From Chryseobacterium sp. G0201 (GTDB lineage Bacteria; Bacteroidota; Bacteroidia; Flavobacteriales; Weeksellaceae): 64,000 bases of DNA. The position numbers and the translations under genes are program-made. The notes under the pieces were generated by a model, which saw only the letters and a list, made by a program, of their open reading frames with translations, made no database searches and had not been told where the DNA came from. Positions 50,270 through 59,323 of this stretch are shown piece after piece (within the stretch, counting starts at the first letter, position 1; every line of letters begins with the position of its first letter). The stretch covers positions 1,550,001 to 1,614,000 of the forward strand of contig NZ_CP033917.1 in NCBI RefSeq assembly GCF_003815655.1. Reading direction: 5' to 3'.

Positions 50270-50890
50270 TTATTTTGTTGAAATTAATTTTCCGTCTTTA
50301 TAAACTTCTGTTTTTTCAATGCTTCCGTCTTCGCGATAATGTACTCTGGTGCCATTCCATTTATCATTTACGAATTCCGTTTCCCTTTGGATTTTACCCG
50401 ATGGATAAAGCATTTTCCACTTTCCTGTAGCAATCCCTTTTTCGTAATATCCGATCTGCTTTACGGATTTTCCATTTTCGTGAAAAAGTTTGCTTTCGCC
50501 GTCTAATTTACCAAATTTATAATTAGAAACTTCAATTACAACGCCTGAAGGTGAATAAAAAGTTGCCGTAGAGCTGTTATCGTAAACGTTTTTTTCACCA
50601 TTTCTAAAGACTTCTTTCGAGGTTAAAACTCCATTTTTATCGTAATACGACCATTCTTTTACTTTATATCCTTTTTTATATTCTCCTTTGGCCTGAGTTT
50701 TTCCATTTTCAAAATAAAAAACAGCATCGCCTTCTAATTTCCCTTTTTTCCAGTCTGCAACTTCTTTTACCTGTCCGTTTTCATAGAACTGTTTGCAGGT
50801 TCCTTCCTGTAAGCCGTCTTTAAATCCGCATGGTTTTTGAGCTAAAGCGAAAGATATTGTTGAAAATAATAATAGAAAAATGTATTTCAT
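50270..50890 (-). CDS. secreted YwqK/MORN-repeat protein
   Basis: A 206-residue protein with a signal peptide (MKYIFLLLFSTISFALAQKP). The mature part is built from about seven MORN-type repeats, such as KQFYENGQVKEVADWKKGKL, FYFENGKTQAKGEYKKGYKV and YYDKNGVLTSKEV. Such proteins are often annotated YwqK-family antitoxin-like, but exported versions occur widely in Bacteroidetes and probably act as surface-associated repeat proteins. It is followed by the trmH-like gene on the same strand. Confidence 0.85.
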   Translation of the reverse strand: MKYIFLLLFSTISFALAQKPCGFKDGLQEGTCKQFYENGQVKEVADWKKGKLEGDAVFYFENGKTQAKGEYKKGYKVKEWSYYDKNGVLTSKEVFRNGEKNVYDNSSTATFYSPSGVVIEVSNYKFGKLDGESKLFHENGKSVKQIGYYEKGIATGKWKMLYPSGKIQRETEFVNDKWNGTRVHYREDGSIEKTEVYKDGKLISTK

Positions 50891-50922
50891 AGAATTTTTT
50901 ATTTCAAAAATAGCAAAATACT

Positions 50923-50930
50923 TATATTTG
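50923..50930 (+). promoter_or_regulatory. putative -7 element for the gene at 50947
   Basis: TATATTTG matches TAnnTTTG 16 bases upstream of the start codon, implying a very short leader. Confidence 0.45.
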
Positions 50931-50946
50931 ACTAAAAAAATACGCT

Positions 50947-51546
50947 ATGAAAAATGTATCAGTTGTCATGATGTTGTTCTTTGGTTTTATTTTTTCAAAG
51001 GCTCAAAATACTTATTATCCACAGGCTTTTTTCGATAAAAAGCTGGCTCAACAAATGATAGGCTTTGGAAATTCTACGCTTGAGGGTGTTGCTTCAACCA
51101 AACAAAAGAATAATTGGGGGATCAAACCTTTATTGGGAGAAAAACATTATGCTCCGAAGGGAACTGTAGTGATGCTTTTTCCTGTAACGCCTTATTTTGA
51201 AGAGTTTTACAGCATGAGAAAAAAGTACGAGAACAAAAAAACTACAGTTTATATGTCCGAAGAAGCTTTTAAATATAGAATTGAAGCTTTAACCGATGAT
51301 CGCGGCAGATTTAAATTTGAAAAACTTAAACGCGGAAAATATTATCTTGAAACCATCGTCAATTTCACAGCGACAGCAAGTTATCAGCAGAAAACGGGGC
51401 AATCAGATGCGTACAACGCTTATGGAGGATATTTGTACTCCACACCGATATATCAAACGTTTTTCTACGGATATTCTTCCGGAAACCGAGAAAGCAAATT
51501 TGTAGAAATAAAACAAGACGGCGAAATAAAAGAAATCAACCTTTAA
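50947..51546 (+). CDS. secreted protein of unknown function
   Basis: A 199-residue exported protein with signal peptide MKNVSVVMMLFFGFIFSKAQ. The mature part has a central segment KEALTDDRGRFKFEKLKRGKY-like (ALTDDRGRFKFEKLKRGKYY), which resembles the carboxypeptidase-regulatory or SdrD-type beta-sandwich repeats seen in surface proteins, then a Tyr/Gly-rich tail (QSDAYNAYGGYLYSTPIY). Function is unknown. A 24-bp perfect palindrome at the stop codon ends it together with the convergent bestrophin gene. Confidence 0.75.
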   Translation: MKNVSVVMMLFFGFIFSKAQNTYYPQAFFDKKLAQQMIGFGNSTLEGVASTKQKNNWGIKPLLGEKHYAPKGTVVMLFPVTPYFEEFYSMRKKYENKKTTVYMSEEAFKYRIEALTDDRGRFKFEKLKRGKYYLETIVNFTATASYQQKTGQSDAYNAYGGYLYSTPIYQTFFYGYSSGNRESKFVEIKQDGEIKEINL

Positions 51547-51556
51547 AGGTTGATTT
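51533..51556. terminator. 24-bp perfect palindrome, shared terminator
   Basis: AAATCAACCTTT and its exact complement, including the plus-strand stop codon, followed on the plus strand by TTATTTTTT. It separates the convergent genes ending at 51546 and 51557. Confidence 0.82.
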
Positions 51557-52438
51557 TTATTTTTTAAGACCCATAATTTGGTGAACATTCTTCTCGATAT
51601 TCTGCGCCAAAGCTTCCATCGGAATATCATTTTCATCATTATTAAAAGGATCTTCAATTTCTTCCGCAATCATTTCCAGACTCATCAATACATAGTACAC
51701 AAAAACGGTCAATGGCACCATGAAAAGCCCGATGTTGATGACATAAGCAATCGGCAAAGCAAAAACATACAGAATAATAAATTTCTTAATAAACGAAGAA
51801 TAAGAATAAGGAATTGGAGTATTTTTAATTCTCTCACAACCACCACAAACATCCAGAAAACCGGAAAGTTGATTATCTAAATACAGCATTTCAACGTCTG
51901 ATATTTTGCCTTCTTTTTTTAACTGACCCAATTTATGCGTTAAAAGAATAACAATTTCACTTGGTCCGTGATGTTTCAAAGATTTTTCAATTTCAGAATA
52001 ATCTTCATCCAAAGCCAATCTCGTGGATTCCTTAGAAAGATGTTTTGCTAAAAAGTGAGGATAAAATTTTAGATATCTTGCAATCTGTTCAGCATCTTTT
52101 CTGTCATCAATTAAGATATTATTGATTTTTACAGCAAAATTTCGGGTGTCGTTTACCAATTTTCCCCAAAGTTTTCTTCCTTCCCACCATCTGTCGTACG
52201 CTGTGTTTGTCCTGAAAACCAATAACAAAGAAAGAACAAAACCTAATAAAGAATGAATCATTCCCACATTGCTGACTCCGGATTTTGAAGTAAGATGAAA
52301 ATATTCTACTTCTAAATACTGAATACCCCAAGAGTACAGTCCTACCAAAATCATACTTGGAAAAAGGATTTTCAACGTATCACTTTTATGTAAACTGAAA
52401 AGGATTTTAAGGAAATGTTTGGTATTGTAGGCTCTCAT
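51557..52438 (-). CDS. bestrophin-family anion channel
   Basis: A 293-residue protein of the bestrophin/UPF0187 family. It has the family core FRTNTAYDRWWEGRKLWGKL, with hydrophobic helices at ~22-42, ~63-80 (LLGFVLSLLLVF) and two near residues 205-245 (FIILYVFALPIAYVIN, FMVPLTVFVYYVLMSL). Bacterial bestrophins form pentameric channels; some conduct cations and others anions, so the ion is not fixed. It lies convergent to a secreted-protein gene. Confidence 0.9.
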   Translation of the reverse strand: MRAYNTKHFLKILFSLHKSDTLKILFPSMILVGLYSWGIQYLEVEYFHLTSKSGVSNVGMIHSLLGFVLSLLLVFRTNTAYDRWWEGRKLWGKLVNDTRNFAVKINNILIDDRKDAEQIARYLKFYPHFLAKHLSKESTRLALDEDYSEIEKSLKHHGPSEIVILLTHKLGQLKKEGKISDVEMLYLDNQLSGFLDVCGGCERIKNTPIPYSYSSFIKKFIILYVFALPIAYVINIGLFMVPLTVFVYYVLMSLEMIAEEIEDPFNNDENDIPMEALAQNIEKNVHQIMGLKK

Positions 52439-52532
52439 AAATTAGGTTAGTCTTACAAAGATAAAATTTTCGTTTTACTTTCCTTTTACGGGAAACTTAA
52501 AATTAGTTTTAAAAAAAATGAGAATTTAATGT

Positions 52533-52599
52533 CCCACAGATTTCCAAGGTTTTAAGCTATTTTTTAATCATCTGTGCAGATCTGTGTGATCTGTGTGAG
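52533..52599. repeat. CACAGATT...ATCTGTG repeat, left of the cupin gene
   Basis: The segment starts CCCACAGATT and contains CATCTGTG, then AGATCTGTGTGATCTGTGTG. A second copy of the same type lies at 53550-53630 on the other side of the cupin gene. Confidence 0.7.
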
Positions 52600-52663
52600 A
52601 AATATAATTTTTCTAAATTTCAAAAAAACACTATTTTTATTTCGCATTAAATCCACAAACAAA

Positions 52664-53539
52664 ATGATTCTCGAAAACGTAGATGTTGTCAACGATATCA
52701 GTAAAGAAGATTTTCAGAAAAATTATTTTAAAAAGCATAAACCTCTCTTAATTAAAAATTTTGCGAGCCGTTGGGATGCTTTCGATAAATGGAATTTCGA
52801 TTTTATCCGCGAAAAAGCAGGTGAACAGGACGTTCCGTTGTATGATAACAAACCGGCAGATGCTTCCAAAAGTACAGACGCTCCCGTCACACACATGAAA
52901 ATGAAGGATTACATCGATACCATAAAAAGTAAGCCTTCAGATCTGCGTATTTTCTTTTACATTATCACTGACAGACTTCCTGAGTTGCTGAAAAATTTCA
53001 CCTATCCTGATCTTGGAATGAAGTTTTTTAAACGACTTCCCACTTTATTTTTCGGGGGAAGTGATGCCTATGTTTTGATGCATTATGATGTCGATTTGGG
53101 AGATTTTCTTCATATTCATTTCGAAGGAAAGAAGAGAATTTTATTGTTTGATCAAAAACAATCGCCTTACTTATATAAAGTTCCGCTATCGGTTCACACA
53201 ATCTATGATGTAGATTATGAAAATCCTGATTACGAAAAATTTCCGGCTTTGAAATATGCAAAAGGCTATGAGATATTTATGGAACATGGTGATGCGCTTT
53301 TTATTCCGGGAGCATTTTGGCATTTTAACAGATATTTAGAACCCGGATTTTCCATGTCTCTACGAGCTTTGCCTAATAAGCCTAACGTTTTTGCAAATAT
53401 GCTCTATCATGTTTTCATTATGAGATATACAGACAAACTAATGCGAAAGCTTTTTAAAGAAAAATGGGTGAATTATAAGCAGAAATGGGCGTATGAAAAA
53501 AGTACGGAAGCTTTGGCTAAAAATTTAAATAATAGATGA
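52664..53539 (+). CDS. cupin/JmjC-like Fe(II) oxygenase
   Basis: A ~291-residue cupin_8/JmjC-type protein. Metal ligands are visible in MHYDVDLGDFLHIHFEGKKR (HxD; residues ~138-155) and FIPGAFWHFNRYL (distal His), and the KPLLIKNFASRWDAFDKWNF start is typical of cupin_8 hydroxylases. It would hydroxylate a protein or small molecule with 2-oxoglutarate and O2; the substrate is unknown. An upstream frame to 52574 lacks family similarity and overlaps a repeat, so the ATG at 52664 is chosen. It is flanked on both sides by CACAGATT-type repeats. Confidence 0.85.
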   Translation: MILENVDVVNDISKEDFQKNYFKKHKPLLIKNFASRWDAFDKWNFDFIREKAGEQDVPLYDNKPADASKSTDAPVTHMKMKDYIDTIKSKPSDLRIFFYIITDRLPELLKNFTYPDLGMKFFKRLPTLFFGGSDAYVLMHYDVDLGDFLHIHFEGKKRILLFDQKQSPYLYKVPLSVHTIYDVDYENPDYEKFPALKYAKGYEIFMEHGDALFIPGAFWHFNRYLEPGFSMSLRALPNKPNVFANMLYHVFIMRYTDKLMRKLFKEKWVNYKQKWAYEKSTEALAKNLNNR

Positions 53540-53549
53540 TTTTTTATTT

Positions 53550-53630
53550 CCCACAGATTTCACGGATTTAGACAGATGATTACGCATATTTTTTGTAGAA
53601 ATTTAAACAGAAACATCTGTGTAAATTCGT
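53550..53630. repeat. CACAGATT...ATCTGTG repeat, right of the cupin gene
   Basis: It begins CCCACAGATT and has CATCTGTGT at 53614-53622. It resembles the copy at 52533-52599 in its end sequences but differs in the middle. Confidence 0.65.
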
Positions 53631-53720
53631 AAGAGAAAAAATATTTTAAATTAGGAAGCATTTTAATCCTTCTGTTTTATTTCTTACTTTTACCATCCTA
53701 ATTTTTTAAGAAAGATTTTA

Positions 53721-56318
53721 ATGGCAAAGGCGAAGAAAGAAAAGAAAGAAACCCCGTTAATGACTCAATATAATACCATCAAGGCGAAATATCCTGATGC
53801 GCTTTTATTATTCAGAGTGGGAGATTTCTATGAAACTTTTGGGCAGGATGCTGTTAGAACTTCTCAGATTTTAGGTATTGTTTTAACTAAAAGAGCAAAT
53901 GGAGACGGGCACATAGAATTGGCGGGATTTCCACATCATTCTGTAGATTCTTATCTGCCAAAGTTAGTGAGAGCCGGACTTCGAGTTGCGATCTGCGACC
54001 AATTGGAAGATCCTAAAACCGTAAAAGGAATTGTAAAAAGAGGAGTGACCGAATTGGTGACGCCCGGAGTTACGTTCAATGATCAGGTTTTAAACTCAAA
54101 AAAGAATAATTTTCTCCTTTCTGTGCATAAAGAAAAAGAAAAATTCGGAATTGCTTTGGTTGATGTCTCAACAGGAGAGTTTTTGGTAAGTGAAGGAAAT
54201 CTTGAGAAATTGCTTCACATTGTCAATACTTTTGATCCGAGTGAGATTATCTATCAGAGAAGTGTGCAACTTCCGGAGCAGCTTAAAAATAAAAGCGCCT
54301 TCAAGCTTGAAGACTGGGCTTATCAATATAATTTTGGCTACGAAAAACTGACGAATCACTTTAAAACCAATTCTTTAAAAGGTTTCGGGGTTGAAAATTC
54401 TCAGTTGGCTATTACCGCAGCAGGAGCCATTTTTGCTTATCTGGTGGAAGATACGCACCATAATTTATTGGCCCATATTACAAAGATTCAGGTTATTCCG
54501 CAGGATGATTTTTTAATGATGGATAATTTCACGCTGAGAAATCTGGAAATTGTTTATCCAAGTAATCCGCAAGGGAAATCATTATTAGATATTATCGATA
54601 AAACTTCAACTCCGATGGGAGGGAGGTTGTTGAGAAGAAGAATTATTCTTCCTTTAAAATCTGTTTACGAAATTGGCAGAAGGCTTTCTTTAATTGATTT
54701 TTTAAATGAAAATGACCATCTGAAATACGAAATTTCCCAGCTGTTAAAGGCTATTTCCGATTTAGACAGATTAATGGGAAAATTGGCGGCCGAAAAGATC
54801 TCGCCTAGAGAATTAGGACATTTGCGTCAGAGTTTAATTAATATTCATAAAATTAAGGCTTTGCTTCATCCTCATGCCGATGTTTTGGCTTGGCTTGAAC
54901 CATTGTGTGATCTTGATGAGTTGATTAAAGCTCTGCAAAATCATTTGAATGAAGAACTTCCGGTAAGTCTTGCGAAAGGAAATGTCATTAAAAAAGGTAT
55001 TTCCGAAGAGCTGGATATGTTGAGAGGACTTCAAAGCAAAGGTCGTGGTTTCCTTGATGATATGTGTCAGCGGGAAATTGAAAGAACAGGAATTACAAGT
55101 CTTAAAATTGATTTTAATAATGTTTTCGGATATTATATTGAAGTTCGAAATACACATAAAGATAAAGTTCCAAGTGATTGGCTGAGAAAGCAAACGTTGG
55201 TGAATGCAGAACGTTACATCACGGAAGAATTAAAAGAATACGAAAGTCAGATTCTTGGCGCTGAAGACAAAATTGGGGTTTTAGAGAATCAATTATATAG
55301 AAATGTTTGTTCTGAAACCATGGTTTATATGGATCAGATTCAGGAGAACTCAAATATAATTGCACAATTGGATGTTGCGGTTGGTTTGTCAGAACTTGCT
55401 GTTTCTGAGAGTTATACGAAACCTGTTTTAACGGATACTTTTTCAATCGATTTAAAAGAAGCAAGGCATCCGATTATTGAAAATGCGCTTCCTTTAGGCG
55501 AAAAATATATTCCGAATGATATTTATTTAGATAAAGATTCTCAGCAAATTATCATGGTTACGGGACCCAACATGGCGGGTAAATCGGCGATCCTTCGTCA
55601 GACAGCGATTGTTTGTCTTTTGGCGCAAATTGGAAGTTTTGTTCCTGCAAAATATGCTGAAATTGGAGTTTTAGATAAAATTTTTACCAGAGTAGGAGCA
55701 ACAGATAATATTTCGGCGGGTGAATCAACTTTTATGGTTGAAATGAACGAAGCTGCTAATATTTTGAATAATATTTCAGACCGAAGTTTAATTTTATTAG
55801 ACGAAATCGGTCGTGGAACTTCCACTTATGATGGAGTGTCTATTGCTTGGGCGATCGCGGAATATCTTCATCAACATCCGACTCAGGCTAAAACGTTATT
55901 TGCAACGCATTACCATGAATTGAATGAAATGACCGTGAATTTCGAGCGTGTAAAGAATTTCCACGTTTCTATTCAGGAGAATAAGGGAAGTATCATTTTC
56001 CTTAGAAAGCTAATTCCTGGTGGAAGTGAGCACAGTTTCGGTATTCATGTTGCAAAATTGGCTGGGATGCCTTCAAAAGTGGTTAACAGAGCCAATGAGA
56101 TCTTAAAAACGTTGGAAGCAAGCCGCGGACAGGGAACTGGCGCATCTGAAACTATCAAAAGAGTGACCGAAGAAAATATGCAACTTTCTTTCTTCCAATT
56201 AGACGATCCTGTGTTGGAAAATATCCGTCAAGAACTGACGAAAATTGATATCAATACTTTGACACCAATTGAAGCTTTAATGAAGCTTAATTCGATTAAA
56301 AAGATGATCGGGAAATAA
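53721..56318 (+). CDS. mutS: MutS DNA mismatch-repair protein
   Basis: MutS binds mismatches and starts post-replicative repair. The 865-residue protein has the N-terminal mismatch-binding Phe-x-Glu in LLFRVGDFYETF, the connector and lever domains, and the ABC-type ATPase domain: Walker A GPNMAGKSAILRQ, Walker B LILLDEIGRGTSTYDG, and FATHYHELN. C-terminal HLH region ends QELTKIDINTLTPIEALMKLN. Length is normal for MutS. Its stop is separated by one base from the stop of a convergent TonB-like gene, with no hairpin seen between. Confidence 0.97.
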   Translation: MAKAKKEKKETPLMTQYNTIKAKYPDALLLFRVGDFYETFGQDAVRTSQILGIVLTKRANGDGHIELAGFPHHSVDSYLPKLVRAGLRVAICDQLEDPKTVKGIVKRGVTELVTPGVTFNDQVLNSKKNNFLLSVHKEKEKFGIALVDVSTGEFLVSEGNLEKLLHIVNTFDPSEIIYQRSVQLPEQLKNKSAFKLEDWAYQYNFGYEKLTNHFKTNSLKGFGVENSQLAITAAGAIFAYLVEDTHHNLLAHITKIQVIPQDDFLMMDNFTLRNLEIVYPSNPQGKSLLDIIDKTSTPMGGRLLRRRIILPLKSVYEIGRRLSLIDFLNENDHLKYEISQLLKAISDLDRLMGKLAAEKISPRELGHLRQSLINIHKIKALLHPHADVLAWLEPLCDLDELIKALQNHLNEELPVSLAKGNVIKKGISEELDMLRGLQSKGRGFLDDMCQREIERTGITSLKIDFNNVFGYYIEVRNTHKDKVPSDWLRKQTLVNAERYITEELKEYESQILGAEDKIGVLENQLYRNVCSETMVYMDQIQENSNIIAQLDVAVGLSELAVSESYTKPVLTDTFSIDLKEARHPIIENALPLGEKYIPNDIYLDKDSQQIIMVTGPNMAGKSAILRQTAIVCLLAQIGSFVPAKYAEIGVLDKIFTRVGATDNISAGESTFMVEMNEAANILNNISDRSLILLDEIGRGTSTYDGVSIAWAIAEYLHQHPTQAKTLFATHYHELNEMTVNFERVKNFHVSIQENKGSIIFLRKLIPGGSEHSFGIHVAKLAGMPSKVVNRANEILKTLEASRGQGTGASETIKRVTEENMQLSFFQLDDPVLENIRQELTKIDINTLTPIEALMKLNSIKKMIGK

Positions 56319-56319
56319 G

Positions 56320-56754
56320 TTAATATTTCTTCAATGATAAAGGGAAAGTATAAAGATAACGAACGGGCTCATTATTTACAGTAGCTGGTTTCCATTTTAC
56401 AAACATTCTTCTGATCGCTGTTTCTGCGGCTTCTGAGTGTTTTTTATCATCTCCTGTCGCTGTAACGTATCGTACATAGCCGTTTTTTTCAACGATAAAA
56501 TAGACTCTTGTGTTGATCTTATTGGTTTTTACATCAATAATATCCATATTGTCGGCAAATTTTCTGTGGAAAGCTTCCATTCCTCCCGGAAATTCGGGTG
56601 CCTTATCTGCTTTTGTTACCACATCATCCATTTTCATTTTTGATTTTAAAAATGTATAATCTGTAATCGTTGGAGTACCTGTTTTTGTTTCTGCTTTTTG
56701 CCCAAATACTGTAATACCTAAAAATGCTATTAAAAAGAAGAATAATTTTTTCAT
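56320..56754 (-). CDS. secreted TonB-C-terminal-like protein, copy 1
   Basis: A 144-residue exported protein (signal MKKLFFFLIAFLGITVFGQ). It holds a TonB C-terminal-like fold: APEFPGGMEAFHRKFADN, IDVKTNKINTRVYFIVEK, and MFVKWKPATVNNEPVRYLYTF. The PEFPGG opening and KWKPA...NNxPV ending are shared with a second gene at 61349. It lacks the membrane anchor of true TonB, so it is a periplasmic or surface protein with the domain only. It lies convergent to mutS. Confidence 0.85.
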   Translation of the reverse strand: MKKLFFFLIAFLGITVFGQKAETKTGTPTITDYTFLKSKMKMDDVVTKADKAPEFPGGMEAFHRKFADNMDIIDVKTNKINTRVYFIVEKNGYVRYVTATGDDKKHSEAAETAIRRMFVKWKPATVNNEPVRYLYTFPLSLKKY

Positions 56755-56800
56755 AGCGAAAGAATTTAATTAAGATTTCGATGCTTTTAACCAAAGCAAA

Positions 56801-56822
56801 AAGAGAGCCTAAGTGCTCTCTT
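56801..56822 (-). terminator. terminator after the lipoprotein gene at 56827
   Basis: AAGAGAGC/GCTCTCTT stem followed by TTTTTGC on the minus strand. Confidence 0.78.
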
Positions 56823-56826
56823 TGTA

Positions 56827-57621
56827 TTATAAATGATTGTATTCGTAAGTAGTGATCTCGGTATCGGTTATGCTTGTCCCTGTTTTTTCATAAAAATCGC
56901 GGGTGTCTTTCTTAGGATATCCGTTTGTATGGTATTCGTAGGTTGAATGGTAGATTGTCCATTCGTCTCCTGGTGTAGTAGTATATTGGATACGGTTGTT
57001 ATAATCTATAACATTACGGGTTGATCCGTTCATATCCTCACTGTCCATAAGTCTGGTGTATCCGATGATATTTTTAAATGGAAAACTTCCGCCGTCATAA
57101 GCAACATTTTTAAGAATTCCGGTTCCGTTTTGATTTGTTCCCGGCTGTACATCTGCTACGGTTTCCGTCCAGTTTTTTAAAGATCCGTCAGTGTTTAAAT
57201 ACACATCTTTTACATAAGTTTTAGTTGAGTTGGTATGAGCAAGAACATCGGTTATTCTTACACGATCGGCACCAATATAGGCATAATCTGTAGTGTAAGT
57301 TCCTCCTTGATAAGTAGATGATTTTTTTGTAATCTTGTTTGAACTGTTATACGTTACATTTGTGGTCTGTGTTGATCCATCAGCGTAAGTATCAAGATAT
57401 TTGGTGATCAAGTCACCGGAATAGGTATAAGTTCTTTTGAAATTATCCGTTGTATTGGTCATGGTAACAATCTTGGCTCCGTTATAGCTAAAAGTGTAAT
57501 TATCACCATCCTGCACCATTTTTGTGACTAAAATTGGGTTGTCTTCCGCGGAAGTATCTTCCTCAACCGTTGCACAAGATGTGAAAAGTAAAATAGGTAG
57601 TAAGAAGTAAAATTTTTTCAT
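56827..57621 (-). CDS. lipoprotein with RHS/YD-like repeat segments
   Basis: A 264-residue lipoprotein: signal MKKFYFLLPILLFTSCATVE with lipobox TSC. The mature part consists of short beta repeats with YTFSYNGAKIVTMTN, FKRTYTYSGDLITKYLD and TTNVTYNSSNKITKKSST, which resemble RHS/YD-type repeat units. It probably forms a beta-structured surface protein. Function unknown. It is between a TonB-like gene and a double-glycine peptide gene, all on the minus strand. Confidence 0.8.
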   Translation of the reverse strand: MKKFYFLLPILLFTSCATVEEDTSAEDNPILVTKMVQDGDNYTFSYNGAKIVTMTNTTDNFKRTYTYSGDLITKYLDTYADGSTQTTNVTYNSSNKITKKSSTYQGGTYTTDYAYIGADRVRITDVLAHTNSTKTYVKDVYLNTDGSLKNWTETVADVQPGTNQNGTGILKNVAYDGGSFPFKNIIGYTRLMDSEDMNGSTRNVIDYNNRIQYTTTPGDEWTIYHSTYEYHTNGYPKKDTRDFYEKTGTSITDTEITTYEYNHL

Positions 57622-57802
57622 ATAAATTGATTAAATGAGTTATAAGAGTCAAAAATAAGAGAAATAATTAATTATTGGAATTAATTATGATTAAAAATAT
57701 AATGTGATTGACGCATTTTTAATTAAAAATATATTTTTTCTAACAAAAAATGACACCAAAATTTGATGTCATTATAATTTTAATATAGAGAAGTTTTAAA
57801 AA

Positions 57803-57952
57803 TTAACAGCAAACTCCTTTCGCGTTGCAAGCACCAATGTAAGCTTCACCATCTGTGTCTGTAAAACAAAAACAAGTTGCAACACACTTTATTTCTCCGG
57901 CGCCATTAACTTTCTCTAATTGTTCTCTTGTAAGTTTCTTTAAATTTTTCAT
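57803..57952 (-). CDS. double-glycine leader, Cys-rich bacteriocin-like peptide
   Basis: A 49-residue peptide. The leader MKNLKKLTREQLEKVNGAG is of the Bacteroidetes double-glycine type (LTREQL...NGxG), which is cleaved by C39-type ABC exporters. The remainder has six cysteines (EIKCVATCFCFTDTDG and GACNAKGVCC), suiting three disulfides. An upstream ATG at 57997 would add 15 residues of non-leader sequence and is rejected. No exporter or modifying enzyme is adjacent, but two thioredoxin-fold genes follow. It may be a ribosomally made antimicrobial or signal peptide; the activity is unknown. Confidence 0.72.
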   Translation of the reverse strand: MKNLKKLTREQLEKVNGAGEIKCVATCFCFTDTDGEAYIGACNAKGVCC

Positions 57953-58080
57953 AAAATAGTTTTGATTTGTAGTACGAATATAAATAAAATAAGTCAAACA
58001 TAAGTGATAAAATTATTTTTAGGGTTAATTTTAACATCATTCCAAAATAAAAGCTAATAATAATTTCACTAATTTTGAGT

Positions 58081-58569
58081 ATGAAGAATGTAATCAGTAT
58101 ATTATTTCTGTGCTTGTGTTTTACGGTTTTTAAAGCACAACAGACAACGGTTCCTTCTGTTAAATATGAAGAGCTTGAAAAACGTATTCAGCAGGAGAAA
58201 GATAAACTTCTTGTCGTTAATTTTTGGTCAACAACATGCGCGCCATGTGTAAAAGAGCTTCCACATTTTATGGAAATGAATAATAAATACGCCAACGATC
58301 TGAAATTTAAAATGATTCTGGTTTCACTTGATCGATTGGTAGATAAAGAAAGAGTAATCAAATTCATCAAAAATAAAAACCTCACGGCAGAAGTCATTTT
58401 ATTGGATGATATCAAAAGAATGAATACTTGGATTCCTAAGTTTGAAAAAGACTGGGACGGAAATATTCCGGTGACTATATTTTATAAAAATGGTGAAAAA
58501 GTACATTTCAATGACGGCGAAATGAGTAAAGAAGAACTTGAAAATACAATTACTAAAAATTTACAATAA
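58081..58569 (+). CDS. TlpA/ResA-like periplasmic thioredoxin
   Basis: A 162-residue exported thioredoxin-fold protein: signal MKNVISILFLCLCFTVFKAQ, then the redox motif WSTTCAPCVKELPHFME (CxxC: CAPC). TlpA/ResA proteins reduce or form disulfides in periplasmic proteins, often during cytochrome or cell-envelope assembly. The start at 58081 is used because upstream frames begin with TTG and lack the signal. A second thioredoxin-fold gene follows 11 bases later, and a Cys-rich peptide gene lies nearby on the other strand. Confidence 0.9.
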   Translation: MKNVISILFLCLCFTVFKAQQTTVPSVKYEELEKRIQQEKDKLLVVNFWSTTCAPCVKELPHFMEMNNKYANDLKFKMILVSLDRLVDKERVIKFIKNKNLTAEVILLDDIKRMNTWIPKFEKDWDGNIPVTIFYKNGEKVHFNDGEMSKEELENTITKNLQ

Positions 58570-58579
58570 TCAAAATAAT

Positions 58580-59233
58580 ATGAAAAATCTAAAAATTTTA
58601 ATGACAGCTTTTATTGTTGGTTTAGGGCTTTTGAGCTTCACCACGATAAACGATGATAAAACACCTCAAAAGCGAAACTCTTCTTCCGTAAAAGGATATG
58701 AAGTAGGTGATGAAGCAACAGATTTTAAGCTTAAAAATATCGACGGGAAAACGGTTTCTCTAAGTGATTTTAAAGCTGCAAAAGGCTTTATCGTGATCTT
58801 CACATGTAATCACTGCCCGTACGCGAAAAAATATGAAGATAGAATCGTAGAGCTTGACAAAAAATACAAAGACCAGGGTTATCCTGTGATCGCGATCAAT
58901 CCAAATGATCCAAGTGTACAGCCGGAAGACGGTTACAAACAAATGATCGAGAGAGCGAAACAAAAAGGTTTTACTTTCCCCTATTTGGTTGATGAAGGTC
59001 AGAAGATTTTCCCTCAATACGGAGCGACAAAAACGCCACATGTATTTGTTTTACAGAAAGAAAACGGTAAAAATATCGTAAAATACATCGGAGCAATCGA
59101 CAATAATTACGAAAATCCAAACGACGTCTCAGAATATTACGCTCAAGACGCTGTAAACGCTTTAATAAAAGGTGAACCCATAAAAATGACAAAAACTGTT
59201 GCCATCGGATGCACCGTGAAAGTAAAGAAATAA
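58580..59233 (+). CDS. exported AhpC/TSA-type thioredoxin-like protein
   Basis: A 217-residue exported protein: signal MKNLKILMTAFIVGLGLLSF, then a redoxin domain with VIFTCNHCPYAKKYEDRI (CxxC: CNHC), GFTFPYLVDEGQKIFPQYGA and the late cis-Pro segment ATKTPHVFVL. Redoxins of this kind act on peroxides or disulfides in the periplasm. The ATG at 58580 is preferred over 58538. It probably shares the transcript of the TlpA-like gene. Confidence 0.9.
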   Translation: MKNLKILMTAFIVGLGLLSFTTINDDKTPQKRNSSSVKGYEVGDEATDFKLKNIDGKTVSLSDFKAAKGFIVIFTCNHCPYAKKYEDRIVELDKKYKDQGYPVIAINPNDPSVQPEDGYKQMIERAKQKGFTFPYLVDEGQKIFPQYGATKTPHVFVLQKENGKNIVKYIGAIDNNYENPNDVSEYYAQDAVNALIKGEPIKMTKTVAIGCTVKVKK

Positions 59234-59241
59234 TATCTTTG
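59234..59241 (+). promoter_or_regulatory. putative -7 element for the gene at 59324
   Basis: TATCTTTG, an exact TAnnTTTG match directly after the upstream stop codon and 83 bases before the next ATG. Confidence 0.45.
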
Positions 59242-59323
59242 TCGAAATAATAAATAATCGGTGTTCTTTTGAATGCCGATTTTTTTAATAATAAAATCAA
59301 TTGGCTTTAGCCAAAACTTAAAT

